A stretch of 64,000 bases of DNA from Anadara kagoshimensis (Eukaryota > Mollusca > Bivalvia > Arcoida > Arcidae). This document shows, piece by piece, positions 1-8,939 of this stretch. A model generated the notes under the pieces. The model was not told where the DNA came from and searched no databases. It saw nothing but the letters and a program-made list of their open reading frames with translations. The position numbers were made by a program, and so were the translations under genes. Position 1 is the first letter of the stretch, and the number at the start of each line of letters is the position of its first letter. The stretch spans positions 29,837,674 to 29,901,673 of the forward strand of contig CM037861.1 in assembly GCA_021292105.1 (NCBI GenBank), in the 5' to 3' direction.

Positions 1-423
1 AAAAGGCAATCGTCTTTAAATACATTTGGATTCGGCAAACCAAGTGATGCTTCCACTTCCAAAGTACGAAAAACAGACGATATATCCTCGTCCAAAGTCG
101 AGATAGACGAAACATCAAAACGATCGTTTGCAACTAAATGGTTATCTGAATTTCCATGGTTGAGATTCGACAAGGAAACCCAACGAATGTTTTGTATTGT
201 GTGTGAATCAGCACCGTCGATGGCGGGGAAGACAGACTTTGTTTCCTCAGGTTGCACAAGTTTCAAGAAAGAGTCACTTACAATACACTCGAAAAGCAAA
301 CGCCACTGTTCGATTCGTGATGACATTGTTGAAAGTAAAAATCGGGGAAGCACAGTAAAGCAGACTTTTGCTAGACAGGTCAGTAAACGCGATGGTATAT
401 ACCTACAAAGTAAAATGCTGTGA
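1..423 (+). pseudogene. ZNF862/hAT-like TTF zinc-finger protein fragment
   Basis: The frame is open from base 1 to the TGA at 421-423 and enters from outside the window. It encodes a lysine- and serine-rich leader, then a motif like the N-terminal TTF-type zinc finger of ZNF862-like proteins: KWLSEFPWL at 136-162, FCIVC at 190-204, a second cysteine in SSGCTSF, and HSKSKRH at 283-303. The CxxC plus H-x5-H pattern is complete, but no hAT catalytic or dimerisation region follows. A possible splice donor (ACAG|GTCAGT) lies at 378/379. It is most likely a relic of the hAT element it sits in; a 5' exon of a domesticated gene is less likely. Confidence 0.5.
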
Positions 424-600
424 TTTGTCAATAAACAACACTATGCAGTGTTAAATTTGTTGTTCTTTTATTTTTTTCATGCATGTATTTTGGCGACTAC
501 TCTTAAAGGTTGTGGCGAGTAGTGTTCTGTAAATGGCGACCAAAATTTTGACCTTGGTCGCCATATGGCTACCAAATTCTGAAACCTACTTGGAGCCCTG
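1..600 (+). mobile_element. 3' part of a degenerate hAT-type DNA transposon
   Basis: The stretch starts inside an open reading frame with a TTF/ZNF862-like zinc finger. It ends at 600 in TTGGAGCCCTG, which read from the other strand is CAGGGCTCCAAG, a hAT-style CAGGG terminus. Just inside that end, 534-572 holds a subterminal inverted motif (GGCGACCAAAATT ... TTGGTCGCC), typical of hAT subterminal repeats. The left terminus and target-site duplication lie outside the window, so the superfamily call rests on one end plus the protein type. Only the N-terminal part of a transposase-like ORF remains before the right end, so this copy is probably internally deleted and non-autonomous. Confidence 0.5.
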
Positions 601-911
601 TTAACATTTTTTTCAATGAGTATAATAAATTCAATATAGCATAACCATGCATTTAAGATTCTGTTTATTGTATAATATAGTAACACTCCATTTTTTGGTG
701 TTTGAAAAGTTTTTTCTCAGCTTTAATAGAACAGTCAAAATGGCTGCAAAACTACAAGTCACGTCGTCTTAAATATGATGTCATAATATGCTACAACAAT
801 TGTTTGACCTCACCAACAAAGGAAATGTGTGTAATACAATTTTCATAACAAGGCTTTATTGTATGGGTTTTGGGGGTGATTATACAATAAAATGATATAA
901 GAACCACTTAC
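601..911. other. TMC intron or flank, no gene seen
   Basis: AT-rich sequence between the hAT terminus and the last visible TMC exon. I looked on the minus strand for the next TMC exon and found none, so the rest of that gene must lie left of base 1. Confidence 0.5.
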
Positions 912-1177
912 AGTTCCCTGTAAAACATCCAGTACTTTACTAAACATGTCTGAATCTTTGACATTCTTACTGACAAATCTCCTATATTGTAATGAGCAAT
1001 TTAACGCTTGCTCTACATAATCTGTCCTGTTTGTATCATGTCCGTAAATGATGGCACCATCCAGTATAAAGTGTGGAATGACGATGAACCCCATCATCAC
1101 TACACCCATGTACAAGTTGAGAAACATTAGCCATCTCACAAAACGGAAGTAGGACATTATAGCTGTACCAAAACGAC
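912..1177 (-). CDS. TMC coding exon 5 (first transmembrane helix and start of extracellular loop)
   Basis: Acceptor TTATACAG precedes 1177 and donor GTAAGT follows 912. The 266-nt exon completes the split GGT codon left by exon 4 and ends in phase 0. It encodes GRFGTAIMSYFRFVRWLMF, a hydrophobic helix, FIVIPHF, and a polar loop with an N-R-T glycosylation-type site. The RFGTA...SYF.F.RWL..LN pattern is the strongest TMC signature in the window. Confidence 0.88.
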
Positions 1178-4100
1178 CTGTATAATGAAAAAAGGACATT
1201 TTAGTTTAACGTTTTAAATACAGTACATATAAAAATTCTTAGAAAAAAATTATTCAATGGGATTTGTCTGCATATCATGTGATCAATACCCCTTAAAAGT
1301 TTATGCAGAACATTTGGAAAACATTTATATCAAATATTCCCAAAATTACACCATTTTTAAAGGAAAACATCCACGTGTGGCACATTGAAGAACCCTCCCT
1401 GCACATTGCCCTAAGAGCACTGCATAGGTAAAATTTCAGCTGGTTCAACTTTAGCTATTGATGTCTTGGTATAAGCGAAATGTTCTTGACTAGGATGTGA
1501 AATTCCATTCAATCAATAAATCAATCAATTCATGCCTTAAAGAAGATTTTTAAATTGTCAAGTGATTGTGGAATGGAGTAATGTAGTCTTAAGCCCCATC
1601 AAGAATCTCACTTATATTGAGACAGTCAGTTCAGGGATGGTGGAGGAAAATAGGATGCTCAGAAAAAACCACCCACTTTCAGCAACCAAACTGACAAACT
1701 TTCTCTCACCAGGATCAGCTCTGAGCGAGGTATGAACTTAGGTGTTAAGAGGTGCTGTTTTCAGTAAGCGAATGCTTAAGACCATTCTAGGCAGCCAAGT
1801 CCCCCTGTCAAGAGATTGCGAAGTCTTATCTATTTGTGAAAAAGCACATACCTTCAATGATTTTAAAAGAACCTGACCAAAGTTCCAACTGACTTAAAAT
1901 ATTCTTAGCTTTGAACTTGAATTTCTGCCATTTCTGAAAGAGAAAAATATGTTATTGCATACAACAACATGTATTCGAAGTATGGTAAATGTTCAACTTT
2001 GGGAGTGAATTTGACATGGCAATGGTGTTTTTACACCCAAAATCTTGACCAGAGAAAACCACTGCCCCCACTGTAAATGAAATCACAAAACGTTTTTCAC
2101 ACTAGCATTAGTTCCAAGTGGGAAATAATTCACACACTTTTTCACATTAGAGTATGCTCCAAGTGGAAATAACTCACAACTTTTTCACACTAGCATCTGT
2201 TCCAAGTGGGAAGTAATTCACAAACTTTTTCACACTAGCATCTGTTCCAAGTAGGAAATAATTCACAAACTTTTTCATTCTAGCATTTGTTTCAAGTGGG
2301 AAATAATTCACAAACTTTTTCACGCTAGCATCTGTTCCAAATGGGAAATACGTGTAATTCAAAAACTCTTTCACATCAACATATGTTCCAAAAGGGAAAT
2401 AATTCACAAACTTTTTCATGCTAGCATCTGTTCCAAATGGGAAATACATGTAATTCAAAAACTCTTTCACACCAACATATGTTCCAAAAGGGAAATAATT
2501 CACAAACTCTTTCACACTAGCATGTTTCAAGCGGGATTTTGAGCCTGTGAGAGGCACTATAATCCGACCTAGCCTTTGTTTTAGACCATCAATTTAGGTA
2601 TGGAAGTCTATGTGTGACCTAGAAGTTCAGTATTACTGAAAAAGATCCAAGTTTGTAATGTTATTTTTGGTATTTTCTCTTTTCTGATGAAATTACTTTT
2701 ATCCTGACAAGTCAAGTGTAGTAATGGAGATTCAAGCCCCAGTCAAGATACTTTCACTTAAATCAAGGTAGTCAGTTTTGAAATGGTGGAAGAAACCAGA
2801 GTACCCAGAGAAAACCACAACCTTTGGCAAGCAAATTGACAAACTTTCTCTCAATAGGATCTGTCAAGATTGCGATTTGTAACTAGGCAATGGGAGGTCT
2901 GTTGATCTGTAAATGCACACTTTAGACCACTCTGCCACGGAGACCCCCTTATTCTGAAGGAATTCATCCTTTGAGACTGACTCACTCAAGATACATGAGA
3001 TAATATGCAACAGTTTACCTTTTTTGACCGGAGTCTCCAGGATTTCACCCCACCAATCTTTTTGACTGATTCTTGCATAATTTCATCTCTTAAAAAAGTA
3101 CACGGTTTGAAAGCATAACAATACATGCAAAATAAAAAATATTAAGTTTAAAAACCCAAATGTAATGCCAGTGTAACTAACTCAAGATTTCTTTGAAACC
3201 AATATTCTAATTTCTTCATGAGCATATGGATACAGAATGCGAGTTTTAATTCAAAATGATACCGAAATTGAAATTCAACTCATAGGGTATCTGTACTAAT
3301 CCAAAATGAGTCAAGAATATAAATGTAAATTGTATGGCAGTGCTCTAAACTGTTACCATGACAAAACATTCTAAGAAACATTATTCTAGCACTTAAGCTT
3401 TCCCAATATTCTTGAATGAAATCGAAGTATTGAAATAGGCCAAAAAGATAGTTTTAAAAAGAATTTATAGTAATAAAGTAATATAAAATCAAGTTTTATT
3501 TCGTCAAAAGACCACTGTGGTAGCTCAGTTAGTAGAGTGCTTGCTCCATAATTAGGAGGTCTTCGGTTTGAACCCCGACCAGGTCTGACCCACGTAGTGA
3601 CTGTTCTTTTGCCAAGCACTTGGCATTATGAAATGAAAGTCGCGGTTCTTTCAAACAGGAACCTAAAATAAATTACATCCTTAAGTCATGGTAGGCATGG
3701 CAGGATAAAGAACCCTGCTGTATAATGCCATCAACACAACACACAGATAAAATTACTGTACCTTTGCTTATAGATGATGACATCTTGAAATAAGTGAAAT
3801 ATTCTTGACTAGGACATTAAACGCCATTACTCAACTTAACTCAACTCATTTGTCAAAAGGCCGTTTGAACCCTGTAAATGTGCCTACTACCTCTTCTACA
3901 CACATCAAAGCAGTTTCTTTCGTGACAAATAACCCCTCCTCCCCCAACATCAGCTATGGGAGTCAGACCTAAGTTTTTACCTCATGATGTTGACCGTAAT
4001 ACCTAAATGTACAATGTCTCATGTTGGTATACATCTGTGGCAAATTTGATCAAAATCCATCCATAGATGTGGAAGTTATATAGAGTGTACATAATATTTG

Positions 4101-7100
4101 GACTTTGGACAGACTCTGCATTTCGTATATATACTCTAAACTTAATTTATAGGGAGGAGGGGGGGGAGGGAAGCACTTTAAGTCGAGTATGAAAAATGTT
4201 AACATGTGCTGTACTTTAAAAATTTTCACTGTGTAAGAATTTTCTCTTCAAAATTATCAAATTCCCCCCCCCCCCCACCTCCTTGATTTATAAGGTAACA
4301 AAATCTGATTATTATTCAATACATGTAATTGTAATTGTACCTGTACTTTCTCTTCACAGAGATGGATGCCGTCATACCCTTTATACTCTGTCTTCTCTGC
4401 CATTGTTCAATATCACTATCAATATCTTCACAAATATTCAAAGACCGTGCCATAGACATCCGTCTCCTTATGGTTTCACCATCCAATTCTCCACCAGTCA
4501 AAAGTGACGGATGAACCACAGACTTTCTACGCCGAATGAGCTCACTCTTTCTGCGAGGCAATTCTGCAATTTTTCTGCCCAGGATAAGGCCTGTGTCAGA
4601 CATATGAACCTGGGCACTGGGCATCTGTGACATAATAATGGCCTGGCTGGGCCTTCTTCTATGGACATTGTCAGTTGACGTCTCTACAGTTGAATAAGAA
4701 TCAGAAAACTGACTAGATAAAGTTTTAAACACTTGTATGAAAAGAAAACATTGAAATATTGATTTATAATCCTTACTACCATTTGTTTACTCAGATTTTT
4801 TAATTAAGGTAGATCCATACCATGGTAACGTCGACGTTTTGTACGTGCGGTCAAAATGTCTGATTTAACGTCTTTTACATCTATGACGTCACAAATATGT
4901 GGTCTTCAGCGTCTACAGAATAATGGCAGGAACACTGTTAGGCATATCATTTAGAATTATTTTCTGCATTCACAAAAGATTAAATTCACAATATCAATTT
5001 CAAGTACGATTTTAAACAACTAAACTAAATGTATATTTTAATGGAAATTAGAAAGATCTACACTGTTGAGGGTACAATTCTAAATAATTGAGTACACCGT
5101 TTAAAATTTTAAGTACTGTGTTGTAAATACTACTTCATGCGACTTTTTCGGTGAATTTAAATATGGATACCATGATGCAAACTAACGATTTTTCAATAAA
5201 CATGCTGTATAATAAATTTTTTGATGTCATATTTCCTATGCTCTTGTATTTGCGTTTCATTTCAGGGACCTAGAATCAAGAACGCTTCATCAATATATAT
5301 AAATTCCTTTTCCACTTTAATCCATCTGTGTTTGGTAACGGTTGCTATGGGTACAAACCATATGATGGTAACTTCTTATCTAAGGAATAAGGCTTTTTTT
5401 CCTTGTTTCAGGATTCTGATGCAATTTTATGAAAAAAGTAGCTTGACGACCCCCTCATGTGCAATATATGTGAAAATCAGGGGTCGTATTCCACTTAGTT
5501 TTTTAAGTATCTACAAATTAACGAAAGGGTGTTACTTTTAGTTTTCGGAATTTTAATGTTCTCTCTTGATAGGTGGCGCTGTAGAAAATCACCACGTGAC
5601 CAGAAGTAAAATTCCATTGGTCCAAATAATCTTCATGACATAATGGTTAATCTAAATGCAAGACACTTTTGGTTTCTAAGCATGACAAAAAATTATTAAA
5701 GCTTATTTGTTGACACCAGTGGTTATAATTTGATTATTTATCCCGTGAAAAGGGCCACCAGGTGGTGCTTCAGAACTTCTTAAGCAAGTGGAAAACTTAC
5801 CCTGAAATTTTGGCATGTTAAGCAATTTGTAAGGTATGGATCTACCTAAATAAAGGGTTTTGTGATAAATTAAGGTAGGCTTATTCTGAAAAAGATACTG
5901 TAGGACTTGGCAATAAGTGTAAGAGAAAAGTTATTGAAAGTTTGCCAATAAGAACATGCTAAAAGAAATCTCTGTAGATAAATAAAACTGCAAATTTAGA
6001 GTGTGACATAAGGCTTCCAAGTGTGCATGTGTACATGTTTACGTTTTGTGTTTGTCTAGTAAACATTTTCAAAATCTGCAAACGTGTAAACAGTCAATTG
6101 ATGTTGAACTTTAGAATGCAGTACACATATTTTATTAAAATTCATAAGATGCACTTTTTAGTAACGAAATATGCCAGTATACAAAAACAAGATCTTAACA
6201 TCCGACTCTATGAAATTAAGAAGTAAGTTGATCATTGGTAGCAGTTGTATACGGTAAAATCTCATGTTTTCGATACATTGGTTTGTTACAGTGCAAGTTT
6301 GTGCAATGTGTTGTTTAAATGGAATCATTTTGTTTAATTGCATCCATGTAAACATTTATAGATTTTTCTAAACGTGGAATCCTTAGTGTGACATACAGAC
6401 TGAGTGTTTTAACATACAAAAAAGTGCTTTTTAGGCAACATTTAAAAAATTATAATAAATAGAATTAAAAACAAAAAGAATGTTATTTAGAACAAGAATG
6501 GAATTTCTAGAGTTCTTGAAAAGGTTTTTTTAGTAAAGATACTAAAATCAGAGAAATTCTTCTGAATTATCTGGGGGAAAATATTCAATACTTTTAGAGA
6601 AGAAATATACCATACAAATTACATCACCTCAGGGCCTAAACATCAAAAATTTCTTTTATATTTTATTTGTACATACTATTACTTCAATCTTACTTGAACT
6701 AATTTTTAACCCACCATCTTTTTCCAACTTTAGGAATTTTTCGCACTATATTCTTTTACTCTTTTACCTTTTAACTAGCAGTGCATCCAACTCAGAGTAC
6801 TCTGTAAGGAGGGAGAGTTGTAACGAGAGATAGATACCTCAGTCCAATAGTCATTAAGATGGATTAATCCATGGTTATGTAAATTTATTGATTGAATGAA
6901 ATTTTATGTCCCTAGTCAAGAATATTTCACTTATATCAAGATGCCACCAGGTATAGTTGAAGTGGCTGTAGTTTTTACTTTTGCTGTGTGTTTAGAACAA
7001 TACGCAGAGAGGGCTCTTTAGTGTAAACACCTACCATTACATGGAGCATCAGTTATTAAGGTCTCATTTGAAGGATCCAGTGACTTTCATATATCAAGTG

Positions 7101-7647
7101 GCCCAAAATTACAGTATATAGAGCCTGTCTTAATGCATGGATTATGGTAAATCCTAGATTCATCCAATGATCACCAAATGTTTATGCCTAAAGTTTTTTA
7201 TGACGATATTTGACAAGCACTGTTTAACCCTCTTGCTGCCAAATTAATTTTCAACACAGCGTTGGCAGTGCCAAATTGAAGTTCACAATGCCAAATGATA
7301 TGACGTCAACAACAGATTATGACGTCAGACGTGTTTGTAGTCATATGACATCATTAGGTCATTGTAAATAATAATCTCAAAAGTCAACATTTTGCATTTT
7401 TGCTTACTTTTCAAAAGATTATGAGTATCTCTTGGTCTTTTAACCAAGAGTTGTCAATTCCATTGAAAGGACATACATGTCCATATGGCATATGTCCGTT
7501 TGGCAGCAAGAGGGTTAAACATACCTATCAGCCATTATTTTTTAAGAGCAAAACATTTTGTGGCAATAATCATAGATCATGATGCTTACCATCTCTATTT
7601 GGAAATCTTGCAATAGTTTTGGCTTTTCCATCCATTTCATCTGCCAT
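912..7647 (-). CDS. Transmembrane channel-like (TMC) protein, N-terminal five coding exons (partial gene)
   Basis: This is the N-terminal 289 codons of a TMC-family membrane protein; the family includes mechanotransduction channel subunits of the plasma membrane. Coding joins 7647-7590, 4731-4341, 3088-3019, 1933-1852 and 1177-912 on the minus strand. Every junction has GT-AG borders and matching phase (1, 2, 0, 1, 0). Residues 1-150 are a charged cytosolic N-terminus rich in arginine and serine (RRRKS, RRRMS). Next comes the conserved pre-membrane stretch (ELWSGSFKIIEGRFGTA), then the first transmembrane helix (RFVRWLMFLNLYMGVVMMGF) ending in FIVIP. The pre-membrane and TM1 signatures place it in the TMC family; TMC5/TMC7-like is a guess. 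The remaining membrane segments and TMC domain lie off the left edge. The gene reads away from RBFOX, with about 10 kb of repeat-rich DNA between them. Confidence 0.85.
1370..1535 (+). mobile_element. SINE family A, 5'-truncated copy
   Basis: Related to the copies at about 3511-3845 and 60660-60925. It keeps the body (AAGAACCCTCCCTG, CACATTGCCC) and the 3' end (GATGTCTTGGTATAAGCGAA, GTTCTTGACTAGGA), followed by a short AATCAATCAAT tail. The tRNA-like head is missing. Confidence 0.7.
1590..1808 (-). mobile_element. tRNA-Ser/Leu-type SINE (family S)
   Basis: On the minus strand the head is at the right end. It is a degraded GGCCGAGTGGTCTAAAGC-type promoter, followed by a body matching the other family S copies (AAAGTTTGTCAGTTTG, GGTTTTTTCTGAGCATCC) and the tail with ATAAGTGAGATTCTTGA. 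It is diverged and old, and sits in a TMC intron. Confidence 0.7.
1852..1933 (-). CDS. TMC coding exon 4 (pre-membrane region)
   Basis: Acceptor TCTCTTTCAG precedes 1933 and donor GTATGT follows 1852. The 82-nt exon starts in phase 0 and ends in phase 1. It encodes KWQKFKFKAKN, then LELWSGSFKIIE and the first base of a glycine codon, the conserved W...LELW...IE.G run just before the first membrane helix in TMC proteins. Confidence 0.85.
2085..2535. repeat. 45-bp minisatellite with 51-bp variants
   Basis: About nine head-to-tail units of roughly TTCCAAGTGGGAAATAATTC plus CACAAACTTTTTCACACTAG plus a 5-nt spacer. Two units carry a 6-bp longer form containing ATGTAATTC. The unit length is a multiple of three, so the minus strand stays open from 2557 to 2174 and spells a 15-residue repeat (FVNYFPLGTDASV-like). 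It lies in the intron between TMC exons 3 and 4 and is not flanked by matching splice signals, so I treat the frame as a by-product of the period. Confidence 0.8.
2735..2948 (-). mobile_element. tRNA-Ser/Leu-type SINE (family S), near full length
   Basis: The right end carries the tRNA-like head, read on the minus strand as CGTGGCAGAGTGGTCTAAAG. The body motifs GTTTTCTCTGGGTACTCTGG and TTTCTTCCACCATTT follow, then the tail AAGTGAAAGTATCTTGACTG. It lies in a TMC intron. Confidence 0.75.
3019..3088 (-). CDS. TMC coding exon 3
   Basis: Acceptor CTTTTTTAAG precedes 3088 and donor GTAAAC follows 3019. The 70-nt exon completes the AG|A arginine codon left by exon 2 and ends in phase 0. It encodes DEIMQESVKKIGGVKSWRLR and SKK, a basic amphipathic stretch just before the pre-membrane region. 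Confidence 0.78.
3089..4340. other. TMC intron
   Basis: Intron between coding exons 2 and 3. It holds one complete SINE (about 3511-3845), a G-run near 4150 and a C-run near 4264. The remainder is AT-rich with no coding signal. Confidence 0.7.
3505..3850 (+). mobile_element. SINE family A, full-length copy with tRNA-derived head
   Basis: The head (3511-3580) has RNA polymerase III box A (TGGTAGCTCAGTTAGTAGAG) and box B (GGTTTGAACCCC). A 7-nt anticodon-like loop ATAATTA lies between CTCC and GGAG. The acceptor ends do not pair, so this is a SINE head and not a tRNA gene. A roughly 230-bp body follows, ending in CATCTTGAAATAAGTGAAA and TTCTTGACTAGGACATTAAA with a short ACTCAACTTAACTC tail. Other copies in the window lack the head. 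Confidence 0.8.
4341..4731 (-). CDS. TMC coding exon 2 (cytosolic N-terminus)
   Basis: The acceptor is TTTCTTTTCATACAAG before 4731 and the donor is GTACAA after 4341. I chose this acceptor over two nearer AGs because only it fits the phase 1 left by exon 1. The 391-nt exon encodes a low-complexity cytosolic region with basic-serine patches (HRRRPSQ, PRRKSEL, RRRKSVV, RRRMSMA, QRRQSIK). These resemble repeated RRxS basophilic kinase sites; phosphorylation is an inference. Confidence 0.78.
4807..5847. mobile_element. 1041-bp inverted-repeat DNA element, non-autonomous
   Basis: The ends are a perfect 15-bp inverted pair: AGGTAGATCCATACC at 4807-4821 and GGTATGGATCTACCT at 5833-5847. No transposase is encoded inside. 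Target-site duplication is unclear (left flank TTA, right flank AAA), so the superfamily cannot be assigned. It sits in the TMC intron. Confidence 0.6.
6885..7080 (-). mobile_element. SINE family A, 5'-truncated copy
   Basis: Read on the minus strand it has TAAAGAGCCCTCTCTG, GGCATCTTGATATAAGTGAA, ATTCTTGACTAGGGACAT and an ATTCAATCAATAA tail. The tRNA-like head is absent. Confidence 0.7.
7228..7514. mobile_element. piggyBac-type MITE
   Basis: A 287-bp element with near-perfect terminal inverted repeats (CCCTCTTGCTGCCAAA on the left, TTTGGCAGCAAGAGGG on the right). It is bounded by TTAA at 7224-7227 and 7515-7518. A TTAA duplication with a CCC start is diagnostic of the piggyBac superfamily. 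It encodes nothing credible and lies 75 bp from the first TMC coding exon. Confidence 0.82.
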
Positions 7648-7666
7648 TTTCTGCCTTCAAAATGGT
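7590..7666 (-). CDS. TMC coding exon 1 (start codon)
   Basis: The ATG at 7647-7645 begins MADEMDGKAKTIARFPNRD and the exon ends at donor GTAAGC in phase 1. That phase matches the phase-1 acceptor of the next coding exon. A good acceptor (TTTTGCTGTTCAG) lies before 7666, so this is probably a second exon with a 5' untranslated exon further right. Only 58 nt are coding. Confidence 0.7.
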
Positions 7667-7919
7667 CTGAACAGCAAAATAACAACAATGAATTCAGCAC
7701 CTAATGACCTTATGTTTGTAACTTGTTTAAAAGTTGTTTGTGACAGAATGAACCATGAATGACATCTTCCAAGTCAAATTTGATTATTAAAGTGTGGCGG
7801 TTAATTGTCAGTTTGTAATGTATAATCAATTTTCAGGTATTTGAATAATTGAATTTATAAGAGATATAAGCTTGTAAGACGTTAATAATAATTGGTATTG
7901 ATCAATCTGCCCACACTCC

Positions 7920-8070
7920 AACTTCCTATTTCAAGTATTTGCACATTCAGCGCCAAAGAACTCCTAGACACACTGTGTTTTCATCCGGAACTCCTCGGCG
8001 ACTCGTTTTGGGATTAATTTTGTACACCGGATGTTGCGAGTTTATTTTTAATCCTGAAAATCGCGTATTT
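7920..8070 (-). promoter_or_regulatory. Possible TMC 5' untranslated exon or promoter
   Basis: A local CpG-richer patch (CGGCGACTCG, CATCCGG, CACCGG, GCGCTG) in otherwise AT-rich DNA, 250-400 bp upstream of the first coding exon on the minus strand. No TATA box or initiator can be fixed. The call rests on position and base composition only. Confidence 0.25.
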
Positions 8071-8939
8071 TATGGAGGGTAGAAACACTGATGGTAAAAC
8101 AATTGGAATGGTTGCACAATTATGCTTGAGATAAAATATGATCTATTTGACTTCAAAAATGCGTTAACCAGGAGTGATGACCAATACCCCTATGGATCTA
8201 TCTGTTGACAATAACATGAAATCTGCATTGTTTGATATTGTTCATAATAAACAATTGCGCCATCAATCTAAATATGGTCTCAAATAATTTTGTACAAACA
8301 TTTTAAGTGAGAGTTTTGGACCATTGATGATCTTTGAAGTACCATGCCCGGTAAACGCATTTTACAGGCGTGTTAACAATAAAGAAGTAGCAACACATAT
8401 TCATAAGTTTCAAAACGCATTAAGCATTGCACGCGACATTTCATTCAGTGGTATATTTAAGTTACTTTTTTCTTTAGTTATCACAACTGTAAACATATTA
8501 AGTTAACTTTCTTCTAGTATCATAGTTTTATTAGGACGTAACACAATGTACAATCTGCCTCGTTGCAAAATCAGAAAATTCAGTTTCTAGTGAAATTCAA
8601 AATTTTACGGAGTGTGCAGACTTTTAAGATAACATTTTTGAGTAACGGCTGACATTGTACATTAGGTCACCTCCTAAAAATATTGACACTAGTCTTGAAA
8701 ATATAGCCATTTTGTAAAATGTTGCTACAATCTCCTAAAAATGAGGTATTAGTAATAATGAATAAGGTGCAACGCACAAATGAGCACAATCTGTATAAAA
8801 TCTGAGGAGTGACCGGTACACACATTTTTATAAGCAAAGGAGTGACAGCACTGACTCTTCAATATATTTTTTTTTCAAAATTTTGTTGAAACTTTATACA
8901 ACAGTCCAAACATAGGTCGGCGTGGTATAATCAAAAACA
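8071..8939. other. Intergenic, nothing recognised
   Basis: AT-rich sequence with short chance frames only. No repeat family known from elsewhere in the window is visible. Confidence 0.5.

Larger units (their letters stand above)
1178..1851. other. TMC intron with two SINE remnants
   Basis: Intron between coding exons 4 and 5. It holds a 5'-truncated SINE on the plus strand (about 1370-1530) and a tRNA-Ser/Leu-type SINE on the minus strand (about 1590-1808). No coding signal is seen. Confidence 0.7.
4732..7589. other. First coding intron of the TMC gene
   Basis: A 2.86-kb intron with an inverted-repeat DNA element (4807-5847), a truncated SINE (about 6885-7075) and a piggyBac-type MITE (7228-7514). 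The rest is AT-rich and shows no exon. Confidence 0.7.

Noticed and set aside
2174..2557. A 127-aa repetitive protein on the minus strand
   Set aside because: The frame is explained by a 45-bp minisatellite within a TMC intron and has no start or splice support.
3511..3580. A tRNA gene on the plus strand
   Set aside because: Box A and box B are present, but the acceptor ends do not pair and the sequence runs straight into a repeated SINE body.
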